The position numbers were made by a program, and so were the translations under genes. A DNA stretch of 64,000 bases. Source: an uncultured Xylophilus sp. (GTDB lineage: Bacteria > Pseudomonadota > Gammaproteobacteria > Burkholderiales > Burkholderiaceae_C). The DNA lies in NCBI GenBank assembly GCA_913776965.1, contig CAJYQL010000063.1:51643-115642 (forward strand), given 5' to 3'. The notes under the pieces were generated by a model. That model was not told the DNA's origin, did no database searches, and saw only the letters and a list, made by a program, of their open reading frames with translations. Positions 21,174 through 29,680 of the stretch are shown here, one piece after another. How positions within the stretch are numbered: the stretch's first letter is position 1; each line of letters opens with the position of its first letter.

Positions 21174-21812
21174 TCAGGTGGAACGCAGCAGCTGCAGGAC
21201 GTCCTGCGCGTACTGGGCTGCGGTCATGTCGTGGCGCATCAACAGCCGCAACCTGCCCTCTGTGTCATAGAGATAACTGAAGGTCGAGTGATCCAGGGTG
21301 TAGGAAGAGGCGGTCGGCACTTTCTTGTAGAACACCCGGAACTCACGCGCCGTGGCGGCCGTCTGGACGAGGTCGCCATGCAGGCCGAGAAAGGTCGGGT
21401 CGAAGCCTGCGGTATAGGCTTTCAGCACGTCCGGCGTATCTCGCTCCGGATCGAGCGTGACGAAGATCACTTGCAGTTCGTCCGCTTGCTGGCCGAGCAA
21501 CCGGCGGACTTCAGCAGCCCGGGCGAGTGCGGTCGGACACACGTCGGGACACTGGGTGAAACCGAAGAACATCAATACAGCGCGGCCTCGAAAGTCCGAC
21601 AACTGACGTATCCGGCCCGTCGAATCCGGGAGTCGGAAGTTCGATGCGTATCTCACATCGTCGATACGGATGCCGTGATAGGTGCGACCGGAGAATCGAT
21701 CGCACCCAGACAGACCGCTCATGAAACCGGCGGCTACTGCGGCGCCGAAGGTACGGCGAGACGTACGAATGCCGGCCAGACGCAATCTGGCCATCGAAGA
21801 TGAGTCACGCAT
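21174..21812 (-). CDS. SCO1/SenC-family copper protein
   Basis: A 212-aa thioredoxin-fold copper chaperone for cytochrome oxidase assembly. The copper ligands are Cys88 and Cys92 (FTQCPDVCP) and His175 (TLDHSTF). The N-terminus has a twin-arginine stretch (TSRRTFGAAVAAG) leading to a lipobox (LSGC, Cys37), so export by Tat as a lipoprotein is likely. GAGG precedes the ATG at 21812. Together with PCuAC and DUF2946 it defines the copper character of this gene cluster. Confidence 0.94.
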   Translation of the reverse strand: MRDSSSMARLRLAGIRTSRRTFGAAVAAGFMSGLSGCDRFSGRTYHGIRIDDVRYASNFRLPDSTGRIRQLSDFRGRAVLMFFGFTQCPDVCPTALARAAEVRRLLGQQADELQVIFVTLDPERDTPDVLKAYTAGFDPTFLGLHGDLVQTAATAREFRVFYKKVPTASSYTLDHSTFSYLYDTEGRLRLLMRHDMTAAQYAQDVLQLLRST

Positions 21813-22013
21813 GGCTAATCCTCAAGTCCACGCGACGGTGATCACGCGACTCTGCAGAAGCTGACTAAGGAGGGGGCTTTGGTTCGAGACGGCGCGTCGG
21901 ATGCCTTCAGACCGCAGTCGATGCAAAACGACTAGCGCTGCAAGACCTGCAGAGCCGTGCGAACTTAAAACTTCCCGTGAAAGGCTTCGTCTGACCGACG
22001 TCGCCGGTTGGCC

Positions 22014-22367
22014 TTAGCCGCGTGATGGAGGCCCACGCGGCGGCAACGGTGCCCCCACCATTCCCGCGATATGGGCTCGCGCGAGAGGTCGCATGGCATG
22101 CGCCAGCGGTTGCGGCGATACGACCGGAGCCTGCACAAACGCAGGAATGACCGCCGTGCCTGCGCACAGCGGGCAATCGAGCTTGTAGCTCTTGTCAGTA
22201 TCCGTCGCGTCCCCGTTCACTACCATCTTCATGCCGCCCGCAGAGGAGCAGACCATCTCCATCGCCTGCGGAGCGATGATGGGTGACGCGATTGCGGCAC
22301 CCAAGGTCAAGGCGTACCACACCAGCACCAAGCGGGCGATCAGTGAACAGGTACGCAGGACGTGCAT
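22014..22367 (-). CDS. DUF2946-family small copper-associated protein
   Basis: A 117-aa protein with an N-terminal membrane or signal segment (about 9-28), the MEMVCSSAGGMKMVV motif and a LDCPLCAG CxxC motif; these two blocks identify DUF2946, a family repeatedly found beside copper transport genes. It is the first gene of the minus-strand cluster. A perfect palindrome and a CATAAT -10-like box lie upstream. Its biochemical role is unknown; the cysteines and methionines suggest Cu(I) binding. Confidence 0.8.
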   Translation of the reverse strand: MHVLRTCSLIARLVLVWYALTLGAAIASPIIAPQAMEMVCSSAGGMKMVVNGDATDTDKSYKLDCPLCAGTAVIPAFVQAPVVSPQPLAHAMRPLARAHIAGMVGAPLPPRGPPSRG

Positions 22368-22416
22368 GGGAGCGCATTATGGGCGGTCCCTGCGCCCTTG
22401 TGCGGAGCCGGGGCGT

Positions 22417-22429
22417 GGACAAATTGTCC
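22417..22429. promoter_or_regulatory. 13-bp perfect palindrome upstream of the copper cluster
   Basis: GGACAA-A-TTGTCC is a perfect dyad 50 bp before the DUF2946 start. A CATAAT box (22377-22382 on the minus strand) lies between it and the gene. This is a good candidate operator for a metal-responsive regulator, but it does not match a consensus I know (Fur, Zur or CueR). Confidence 0.45.
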
Positions 22430-22506
22430 GCATGGGCTCGACTGCGTTCTGGCTGGCTCGTCTGCGATGCACGGACCAGCATTACGTTGATTTCGTCTAC
22501 ACCCTC

Positions 22507-23427
22507 TCAATACACCTCCGGCACATACATCTCCGCCGGCACCGGCCGCCGGATGTAGTCCGCATGCCGCACCCGCGCCGGCAGTTCCACCGGCGGATGC
22601 GGCACTTCCTGGTACGGCAGCTGCGCCAGCAGGTGCGCGATGCAGTTCAGCCGGGCCTTCTTCTTGTCCACCGCCTGCACCACCCACCACGGCGAATCGG
22701 GGGTGTGAGTGCGTTCCAGCATCGCTTCCTTGGCGCGGGTGTATTCCTCCCACAGCCGGCGCGATTCCAGGTCCATCGGGCTCAGCTTCCACTGCTTGAG
22801 CGGGTCGTGGATGCGGCCGAGGAAGCGCAGGTGCTGTTCCTCGTCGGTGATGCTGAACCAGTACTTCACCAGCACGATGCCAGAGCGCATCAGCATGCGC
22901 TCGAAGTCGGGCACGGTGCGGAAGAATTCCTCCACCTCGTCGTCGGTGCAGAAGCCCATCACCCGCTCGACGCCGGCGCGGTTGTACCAGCTGCGGTCGA
23001 ACAGCACGATCTCGCCGGCGGCCGGCAAGTGCGCCACGTAGCGCTGGAAGTACCACTGGGTGCGCTCGCGGTCGTTCGGCGCGGGCAGGGCGGCGACGCG
23101 GCAGATGCGGGGGTTCAGCCGCTGGGTGATGCGCTTGATCGCGCCGCCCTTGCCGGCGGCGTCGCGGCCCTCGAACAGCACCACCACCTTCTGGCCGGTG
23201 GCCTGTACCCAGTCCTGCAGCTTGGCCAGTTCGCCCTGCAGCCGGAACAGCTCGCGGAAGTAGGTGCGGCGGAAGGCCTGTGCCTCGTCCGAGCGGGGCG
23301 GGGCGGCGCCGTCGAAGGCGCGGTCGTCGATCTCCTGCTCCAGCTCTTCGTCGAAGCCGTCCACCAGGTCGGCTTCGAAACGGCGCAGGGCGTCGGCATG
23401 CAGATCAGTGTCGGGAGTGAAATTCAT
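22507..23427 (-). CDS. ppk2: Polyphosphate kinase 2
   Basis: A 306-aa PPK2 enzyme, which moves phosphate between polyphosphate and nucleoside diphosphates. Walker A is GRDAAGKGG (87-95), Walker B is VLFDRSWYNR, and the lid-module region KQWKLSPMDLESR follows. Its size suggests the single-domain class I type; ADP versus AMP or GDP preference cannot be assigned from sequence here. The ATG at 23427 is chosen; a GTG three codons earlier is possible. It is unlinked to any ppk1 or ppx in the window. Confidence 0.93.
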   Translation of the reverse strand: MNFTPDTDLHADALRRFEADLVDGFDEELEQEIDDRAFDGAAPPRSDEAQAFRRTYFRELFRLQGELAKLQDWVQATGQKVVVLFEGRDAAGKGGAIKRITQRLNPRICRVAALPAPNDRERTQWYFQRYVAHLPAAGEIVLFDRSWYNRAGVERVMGFCTDDEVEEFFRTVPDFERMLMRSGIVLVKYWFSITDEEQHLRFLGRIHDPLKQWKLSPMDLESRRLWEEYTRAKEAMLERTHTPDSPWWVVQAVDKKKARLNCIAHLLAQLPYQEVPHPPVELPARVRHADYIRRPVPAEMYVPEVY

Positions 23428-23484
23428 CGGGGTCACCGCGGGCGCAAATGGGGGCGATGCTGGCGCCGCCGTGTGGCACGCGTG

Positions 23485-23509
23485 TGACGGTCCGTCATCT
23501 TGCGGTCAA
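23485..23509. promoter_or_regulatory. Palindrome and Pho-box-like repeat upstream of ppk2
   Basis: TGACGG-T-CCGTCA (23485-23497) is a perfect dyad, and it merges on the plus strand into CCGTCAT-CTTG-CGGTCAA (23492-23509), an 11/14 match to the 7-4-7 Pho box. The direct repeat points away from ppk2, so PhoB control of ppk2 is doubtful. Confidence 0.3.
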
Positions 23510-23564
23510 AAAAGGCACCTGGCGCAGATGGGATCTGCGCGAGCAGCTATCGAAATCATAGCAA
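23508..23564. repeat. Comamonadaceae-type intergenic repeat, copy 2
   Basis: AAAAAAGGCACCTG, then the stem CGCAGAT-GGG-ATCTGCG and GCTATCGAAATCATAGC. It shares its block order with 9268-9321, although the stem bases differ in a compensatory way, as expected for a structured repeat. Confidence 0.75.
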
Positions 23565-23591
23565 TGGGCGTCTGCACGTCACGCCCGGCCC

Positions 23592-24602
23592 TCATTCCAG
23601 CTTGGCGCCGGACTGCCGCACCAGCTGCTCCCACACCGGCAGCTCGGCCTGGTAGGCCGCGGCGAACTGCTGCGGCGTGTTGGCCCGGCGCTCGAAGCCC
23701 ATCGCGGCGATGCGGGCGGACACGTCGGGCAGTTCGCTCGCGGTGCGGATCTCATCAGCCCAGCGCTGCACCACCGGGGCGGGCGTGCCGGCCGGCGCGG
23801 CGACCGCCAGCCAGCCAGTGAGGCGGTAGGCCGGGTCGGTCAGGCCCTGCTCGGCGAGCGTGGGCAGCTGCGGCAGCACCGACAGGCGGCGCTCGCCGGT
23901 CGCGCCGATCGCCTTGATGCGGCCGCTGTCGAGGTACGGCTTGGCCTGCAGCACGCTGGCGTAGGCCATCGGGATCTGGCCGGCCACCAGGTCCTGCATC
24001 ATCGGCGCCTCGCCCTTGTAGGCGATGTGGGTCATGTCGGCCTGCTGGGTGGCGCTCATGTGGGCGCCGGCCAGGTGCGGATAGGCGCCGACGCCCCAGG
24101 AACCGTAGCTCAGCTTGCCTTTGTTCGCCTTCACGTAAGCCAGCAGCTCCGGGCCGGTGGCGGCGGGCACGCTGGGATGCACCACCAGCACGACAGGGCC
24201 CATCGCCACCTGCGTCACCATCGTCAGGTCGCGGCGCGGGTCGTAGGGCAGCTTGTCGTAGAGGTAAATGTTGGTCAGCAGCGACTGGCTGAGCGTCAGC
24301 ACCACGGTGTGGCCGTCGGGCGCGGCCTTGGCGACGGTGTCGGTGCCGAGGATCGCCGAGGCGCCCGGCCTGTTCTCGACCAGCACCGGCTGGCCGAAGC
24401 GCACCGCGAGCTTCTCGGCCAGCACCCGTGCCAGGATGTCGGTGGCGCCACCGGCCGGGTAGGGCACGACGATGCGCAGCGGCCGCGCAGGAAAGGCCGC
24501 GGCCGCCGGCTGGGCGGCGACCCAGGGCGCGGCGCACAACGCGGGCAGGGCGGCGAGCAGGCGGCGGCGGGTGCGGCCGGGGCGGGCGGATGTCGGTGTC
24601 AT
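23592..24602 (-). CDS. Bug/TctC-family periplasmic solute-binding protein
   Basis: A second 336-aa receptor of the Bug family. It has an arginine-rich signal peptide (GRTRRRLLAALPALCAAPW, possibly Tat-type), then FPARPLRIVVPYPAGGATDI, the family start, and HIAYKGEAPMMQDLVAG in the ligand-binding region. It has only moderate similarity to the one at 4764. As with most Bug proteins, no transporter membrane genes are adjacent and the ligand is unknown. It is divergent from the CorA-like gene. Confidence 0.9.
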   Translation of the reverse strand: MTPTSARPGRTRRRLLAALPALCAAPWVAAQPAAAAFPARPLRIVVPYPAGGATDILARVLAEKLAVRFGQPVLVENRPGASAILGTDTVAKAAPDGHTVVLTLSQSLLTNIYLYDKLPYDPRRDLTMVTQVAMGPVVLVVHPSVPAATGPELLAYVKANKGKLSYGSWGVGAYPHLAGAHMSATQQADMTHIAYKGEAPMMQDLVAGQIPMAYASVLQAKPYLDSGRIKAIGATGERRLSVLPQLPTLAEQGLTDPAYRLTGWLAVAAPAGTPAPVVQRWADEIRTASELPDVSARIAAMGFERRANTPQQFAAAYQAELPVWEQLVRQSGAKLE

Positions 24603-24732
24603 GGCGGTGTCTCCGGAAATCGTTGTGGGGGATGCCGGCCCATTCTTGGAAATCCGCGGGCCGGCGGGTGTCGCATCGGCTACAGCGGCGGGGCGGCCGC
24701 GCGGTGGACGGGCCGCGCGCTTCGCCACACGG

Positions 24733-24750
24733 CTGTCACGCATCCGTCAT
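24733..24750 (+). promoter_or_regulatory. Pho box (PhoB-binding direct repeat)
   Basis: CTGTCAC-GCAT-CCGTCAT matches the 7-4-7 PhoB repeat at 12 of 14 positions and is almost the same as the phoX box at 62777. It ends 14 bases before the ATG used for the next gene, so a start slightly downstream (for example GTG at 24792) would be needed if this is its promoter. Confidence 0.5.
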
Positions 24751-24764
24751 CCGCGTGTCGCACG

Positions 24765-25832
24765 ATGCCGGACCGCGCCGCCCCCGTCACCGTGCCTGCC
24801 GCCACCCCGCTTCCTGCCGACTCCCCGGTCTACGGCGCCGACAGCGCCGGGCTGATCTGCGGTTTCCTGTTCACGCCCGGCGCACCGGTGCAGGAGATCG
24901 ACTCGGCCGCGGCGGCCGCCTGGCTCGCGCACCGGGCGCACGCAGGCACCCACGACCGCGCCTTCGTCTGGCTGCACGTCAACCTGGCCCACGCTGCGGC
25001 CGAACGCTGGCTGCAGCGCCACGCCGGCCTGCCCGACGCCTTCTACGAGACGCTGCGCGACGGCCTGCATTCGACCCGCATCGAGCGGGCCGACCAATCG
25101 CTGGTGGCGGTGGTCAACGACGCGCATTTCGACTTCGCCTTCGAGCCGTCGGACATCTCCACGCTGTGGGCGAGCATCGACCGGCACCTGGTCGTGACCG
25201 CGCGGCACCGGCCGCTGCGGGCGGTCGACCAGCTGCGCATCGCCTGCCGGCGCGGCGAGGTGCTGGAGTCGAGCATCGCGCTGCTGGAGCGGCTGCTGCG
25301 CGCGCAGGCCGATGTGCTGGTGGAGATCGTGCGCGGCGTGACGCGGCGCATCGACGCGGTCGAGGACGAGCTGCTCGCCGGCCGGCCGGTGCACCAGCGC
25401 GCCCGGCTGGGCGTGCTGCGCCGGGTGCTGGTGCGGCTGCAGCGGCTGCTGGCACCGGAGCCGGCGGCGCTGTTCCGGCTGCTGCAGCATCCGCCGGACT
25501 GGATGGACGAGGACGGCGTGCAGGCGCTGCGCGCATCGAGCGAGGAGTTCTCGGTGGTGCTGCAGGACATGTCCTCGCTGCAGGAGCGGATCAAGCTGCT
25601 GCAGGAGGAGATCGCCGCCAATGTGAACGAGGACAACGCCCGCAGCCTGTTCGTGCTGACCATCGTCACCGTGCTGGCGCTGCCGATCAACATCCTGGCG
25701 GGCCTGTTCGGCATGAACGTCGGCGGCATTCCGCTGGCCGAGCATCCGCACGGTTTCTGGATCGTGGTGGGAATCGTCGCGAGCTTCACCGCGGTGGCGG
25801 CGTGGGCGGCGTTCCGCAAGAAGAAGGGCTAG
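24765..25832 (+). CDS. CorA/ZntB-family divalent metal transporter
   Basis: A 355-aa protein with a large cytoplasmic N-terminal domain, long helices (VLQDMSSLQERIKLLQEEIAA) and two C-terminal membrane helices. GMN at 316-318, in LAGLFGMNVGG, is the CorA-family selectivity signature. The second helix ends in RKKKG, as in ZntB and CorA. The acidic composition of the N-terminal domain looks more like ZntB (zinc) than CorA (magnesium), but that is a weak criterion. A Pho box lies in the divergent promoter region. Confidence 0.85.
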   Translation: MPDRAAPVTVPAATPLPADSPVYGADSAGLICGFLFTPGAPVQEIDSAAAAAWLAHRAHAGTHDRAFVWLHVNLAHAAAERWLQRHAGLPDAFYETLRDGLHSTRIERADQSLVAVVNDAHFDFAFEPSDISTLWASIDRHLVVTARHRPLRAVDQLRIACRRGEVLESSIALLERLLRAQADVLVEIVRGVTRRIDAVEDELLAGRPVHQRARLGVLRRVLVRLQRLLAPEPAALFRLLQHPPDWMDEDGVQALRASSEEFSVVLQDMSSLQERIKLLQEEIAANVNEDNARSLFVLTIVTVLALPINILAGLFGMNVGGIPLAEHPHGFWIVVGIVASFTAVAAWAAFRKKKG

Positions 25833-26037
25833 CGGACGGCGCTCGGCCCGTCGAAAGCCGCGATGCCGGGGTGCGTGCAAGGGTTGGTGCGCATGCATCG
25901 GGCGCCCGGAAGAAAACCTGACGCGGATGGGCGTCCAGGGCTGCATCGGAACGGCCGCCGCCACGCCGTGCCGCATCGGACATACGCCGTCGGCGGGACA
26001 ATCGCCACGAACGCCATCCGCGAAACGCCAGCGTGCC

Positions 26038-28758
26038 ATGCAAAAGAATCCGCCCTCGAGCCCTACCCGTCCTGATCCGGACGCCCTCGTACAGCAGCTG
26101 CGAAGGGACGACGCGCGGGGAAGGCGCGGCAAGTTGCGCATCTATTTCGGCGCGAACGCGGGTGTGGGCAAGACCTACGCCATGCTGCAGGCCGCGCGCC
26201 GGGAGAGCGAGTCCGGCCGCGATGTGGTGATCGGTGTCGTGGAAACGCATGGCCGTGCGGACACGGTCGCCCTCAACCAGGGGTTCGAATACCTGCCGCT
26301 GCGGCAGATCAGTTATCGCGACAAGACGCTGTCCGAGTTCGATCTGGACGCGGCGCTGATGCGCCATCCGTCCGTCGTCATCGTCGACGAACTGGCGCAC
26401 ACCAACGCCCCCGGCTCACGACACGACAAACGCTGGCAGGACGTGCAGGAACTGCGGGATGCGGGCATCGACGTCTGGACGGCGCTGAACGTCCAGCACC
26501 TGGAAAGTCTGAACGGGACGGTCGGCGCCATTGCCGGCGTCCGGGTGCACGAAACGGTGCCCGACACCGTGTTCGACGACGCGGACGAACTCATCCTGAT
26601 CGACGTGCCGCCGGACGAGATGGTCAAGCGCCTGAAGGCGGGCAAGGTGTACCGGCCCCAGCAAGCGGAACGTGCTGCGCAGAACTTCTTCCGGAAAGGC
26701 AACCTGATCGCCCTGCGCGAAATGGCCTTGCGCCGGACGGCCGAACGCGTCGGGGACGACCGCGAAGACTGGCGCGTCGAAACACCGCAGTCCGACGCCC
26801 GCACATCGACCGCGTCCGATGCGGTGCTGTGCTGCGTGGGGCCGCAGCCGGGCGCGGAACACGCGGTGCGCGCGGCCGCACGGCTGGCGGGTCTGCGCGA
26901 CCAGCACTGGTCGGCGGTGTATGTCGAGACGCCGGCCTTGCAACGTTTGCCCAACAAGGACCGGGACCGGACCCTTGCCGTGCTGAAGCTCGCCTCGGAC
27001 CTCGGTGCCAGCACGCGGGTGCTCACCGGTGCCGATGTGGCGCAGTCGCTGGCCCAGCACGCGGTGCAGCACGGATTCGGCACGCTGGTGTTCGGCTACG
27101 AACCGGCGCCGGCCGGATGGCGGGGCCTGTGGTCGCGCCTGTTCGGCCACAGCGTGCGCGACCGCGTGGCGCGCCTGGTCAGCGGGCTGGAATTCCTGGA
27201 GATCGGGGATGCGGCCAGCACGCGGCGTATCGCGCAGGTGCTGCCGACGGCCGATGTGCCCGAGGAACGATCCGTCCCCTGGGCGGGCTATGCCAGTGCT
27301 GCGGCCGGCAGCGTGGGCCTGACGCTGCTGCTGCAGCAGTTCAGCAGCGCGTTCGAGCTGGCCAACATCGTCATGCTGTACCAGGTGGCGGTGGTGCTGG
27401 TCGCCATGCGTTTCGGTCGCGGGCCGGCGGCGGTGGCCGCGGTGCTCAACGTACTCGCCTTCGACTTCTTCTTCGTGCCTCCGCGGTTGTCCTTCAGCGT
27501 GACGGACGCCCAGTACCTCGTCACCTTCGTGGTGATGCTGAGCGTGGGGCTGATCATCGGCCAGCTCACCGCCGGGCTGAAGTTCCAGGCGCGGATCGCG
27601 AGCGACCGCGAATCCCGGTCGCAGAGCCTGTTCGAGCTGTCCCGCGAGCTCTCCGCGGCCCTGCTCCGGGAGCAGATCGTCGCGTTGGGGGAGGAAGCGG
27701 TCCGGCGCAACTTCGGCGGCAGCGCCCACGTCCTGCTGGCCGACGACGCAGACATGCTGCCCGCGACCTCCGCCCTGCCCGCCGGCGTCGATGCCAGTGT
27801 CGCGGACTGGGTCTACCGCAACGGCCAGCCGGCCGGACTCGCGACCGCGACGCTGTCGGCGAGCGACTGGCACTACCTTCCGCTGACCGCCCCGATGCGT
27901 ATTCGGGGCGTGCTGGCCTGCAAACCGGAACATGCCCGCTGGCTGCTGATTCCCGGACAGCAGCAGCTGCTGGAAACGCTCACCCGTCAGATCGCCATCG
28001 CGCTCGAGCGGGTGCACTATGTGGATGTCGCCCGCCAGGCGATCGTGCAGATGGAGTCGGAGCGGCTGCGCAACACCCTGCTCGCCACCATGTCGCACGA
28101 CATCCGCACGCCGCTCACCGCGATGGTGGGCCAGGCCGAAACCCTCCAGTCCGGCTATGCGACGATGCCCGCGGAAAGCCGCGAACAGCTGCTGGCCGGC
28201 CTGGTCACGACGGCACGCCAGATGCAGGGCCTCGTCATCAATCTGCTGGACATGGCGCGGCTGCAGAGCGGCGAAGTGCAGCTCCGGTCGGACTGGCAGT
28301 CGGTGGAGGAACTCGTCGGCGGCGCCATCGTGGCCGCCGGAGCCGCATTGGGCGACATGCATGTGGTGACCGATGTGCCGCCCGATCTGCCGCTCGTCGA
28401 GTTCGATGCGACCCTGATGCAGCGCGTCCTGGTGAACCTGCTCGAGAACGCCACCAAGTACGGAGCCGAGCCGATCGAGGTGCGGGCCCGTGCACTGCCG
28501 GACACCCTGGAGATCGGCGTCCGGGATCACGGGCCGGGCCTACCGCCCGCCGGCGTCGAAACCCTCTTCGGCATGTTCACCCGCGGCGCCGTCGAATCCA
28601 GCACCCCAGGGGTCGGCCTGGGCCTGGCGATATGCCGCGAGGTGGTCGCGGCCCACGGCGGACGCATCTCGGCAGCCAACGCGGCAGGCGGTGGCGCAGA
28701 ATTCACGATCAGCCTGCCGCGCCGTCCGGCACCGGCGGTGCACGACGCCGACGCGTGA
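26038..28758 (+). CDS. kdpD: Sensor histidine kinase KdpD
   Basis: A 906-aa membrane sensor for potassium limitation. Order: KdpD N-terminal domain with Walker A GANAGVGKT (38-46) and DELAHTNAPGSRH; a universal-stress-like domain (about 255-370); four membrane helices of the DUF4118 region (about 415-510); a GAF-like segment; HisKA with His687 in TMSHDIRTPL; and the ATPase domain (LLENATKYG, DHGPGL, GVGLGLAI). It phosphorylates KdpE, whose gene lies on the opposite strand 0.9 kb away, so the pair is not co-transcribed as in E. coli. The ATG at 26038 starts the conserved part; a longer frame upstream is not supported. Confidence 0.95.
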   Translation: MQKNPPSSPTRPDPDALVQQLRRDDARGRRGKLRIYFGANAGVGKTYAMLQAARRESESGRDVVIGVVETHGRADTVALNQGFEYLPLRQISYRDKTLSEFDLDAALMRHPSVVIVDELAHTNAPGSRHDKRWQDVQELRDAGIDVWTALNVQHLESLNGTVGAIAGVRVHETVPDTVFDDADELILIDVPPDEMVKRLKAGKVYRPQQAERAAQNFFRKGNLIALREMALRRTAERVGDDREDWRVETPQSDARTSTASDAVLCCVGPQPGAEHAVRAAARLAGLRDQHWSAVYVETPALQRLPNKDRDRTLAVLKLASDLGASTRVLTGADVAQSLAQHAVQHGFGTLVFGYEPAPAGWRGLWSRLFGHSVRDRVARLVSGLEFLEIGDAASTRRIAQVLPTADVPEERSVPWAGYASAAAGSVGLTLLLQQFSSAFELANIVMLYQVAVVLVAMRFGRGPAAVAAVLNVLAFDFFFVPPRLSFSVTDAQYLVTFVVMLSVGLIIGQLTAGLKFQARIASDRESRSQSLFELSRELSAALLREQIVALGEEAVRRNFGGSAHVLLADDADMLPATSALPAGVDASVADWVYRNGQPAGLATATLSASDWHYLPLTAPMRIRGVLACKPEHARWLLIPGQQQLLETLTRQIAIALERVHYVDVARQAIVQMESERLRNTLLATMSHDIRTPLTAMVGQAETLQSGYATMPAESREQLLAGLVTTARQMQGLVINLLDMARLQSGEVQLRSDWQSVEELVGGAIVAAGAALGDMHVVTDVPPDLPLVEFDATLMQRVLVNLLENATKYGAEPIEVRARALPDTLEIGVRDHGPGLPPAGVETLFGMFTRGAVESSTPGVGLGLAICREVVAAHGGRISAANAAGGGAEFTISLPRRPAPAVHDADA

Positions 28759-28781
28759 AGCCTCTTCGTCGTGCGAGCACA

Positions 28782-29588
28782 TCACATCGACTTCGTGAGC
28801 GTGAGGATGAAGCGGGCCTTGTTGGGCGAGAAGGTCTGTCCGCCCCCGGCTTCGCTCGGCGTAGCGTAGGCACTGCTGCGGTTGGCGCCCTGGACCGCGC
28901 CGGCCAGGCTCAGGCCGCTGCCGAAGTCGTAGGCGGCACCGACGTGGTAGTCCGCGAAACTCGGGTAGCCCAGCGACCGAATATCCCCGCTCATACGCGT
29001 GTATCCCAGCGCTGCCTTGGCCGTGACTTGCGGCAAAACCTGCCGGCTGTACGCCAGATTGAAGTATGCGGTATTACGGCCGTCGCGTCCGGAGCCGGCC
29101 TTGGTGCCTGCGAAGTTGAAGTAATCCTGCGACACCGTATGGGAGTATTTGAACGTCAGGCTGCCGAATGTGTCGTTGCCGTGCGAAACCGATCCGTACA
29201 GCTCGGTGGTATTACCCCGGGTATTGCCTGGATACTGGTAGGTCAGCCCCCCGATATCCCACGCCAGCGATTGCGTGGAAAACTTGTACCCGCCGTAAAA
29301 GTCCATCTCGATGCTGTTGCCTGGCAACCAGCGGACGCTGGAGTTCCAGTTGCCGACATAAAACCCTGATTCGCCGAAAGCGAAATCGAAACCGCCCTGG
29401 ATCGCGGGCTTGAACGTACCGTCTTTTGCCAGACCGGATTGTCCGAGCAGATCCTGGTCTTGTCCGCGAAATTTATAGTTGCTTGTCAGCGCAACATTGG
29501 CCGTCAGCTGGGCGGATGCGAGGGCCGGGACCGTCGCCGCGATCATTACGGCAGCGGATTTGAAGAGATGGGGTATTGCAGATTTCAT
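28782..29588 (-). CDS. Gcw_chp/TorF-family putative outer-membrane porin, K+ locus
   Basis: A 268-aa predicted beta-barrel with a signal peptide ending ALASAQ (about residue 27). The family features are LTSNYKFRGQDQ at the start, PAIQGGFDF, GFYVGNWNSSVRW, DFYGGYKF, LTYQYPG and TTELYGS. It is clearly paralogous to the porin at 42585 in the glnK-amtB operon. It sits between the ends of kdpD and kdpE, in the direction of the kdp operon and 92 bp after kdpE. The function of the family is not established; passage of small cations is an inference from context. Confidence 0.82.
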   Translation of the reverse strand: MKSAIPHLFKSAAVMIAATVPALASAQLTANVALTSNYKFRGQDQDLLGQSGLAKDGTFKPAIQGGFDFAFGESGFYVGNWNSSVRWLPGNSIEMDFYGGYKFSTQSLAWDIGGLTYQYPGNTRGNTTELYGSVSHGNDTFGSLTFKYSHTVSQDYFNFAGTKAGSGRDGRNTAYFNLAYSRQVLPQVTAKAALGYTRMSGDIRSLGYPSFADYHVGAAYDFGSGLSLAGAVQGANRSSAYATPSEAGGGQTFSPNKARFILTLTKSM

Positions 29589-29680
29589 GGGATGAGGCAG
29601 AAGTGAGCCTCTCAGCTTATTCAAGCCGCCATAAAATTAATGCAAATCTTTAGTATCTCTGCATAAGCTTTTCATAAAGC

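Noticed and set aside
21907-22176. A small frame on the minus strand between the SCO and DUF2946 genes.
   Set aside because: It overlaps the DUF2946 gene in another frame, has no ribosome-binding site and no family features.
23492-23509. Pho box controlling ppk2.
   Set aside because: The 7-4-7 repeat is in the opposite orientation to ppk2 and has only 11 of 14 matches, so it was kept as a low-confidence site only.
24027-25832. A much longer reading frame for the CorA-like protein starting at 24027.
   Set aside because: The upstream part is the antisense of the second Bug gene; conserved sequence begins after 24765.
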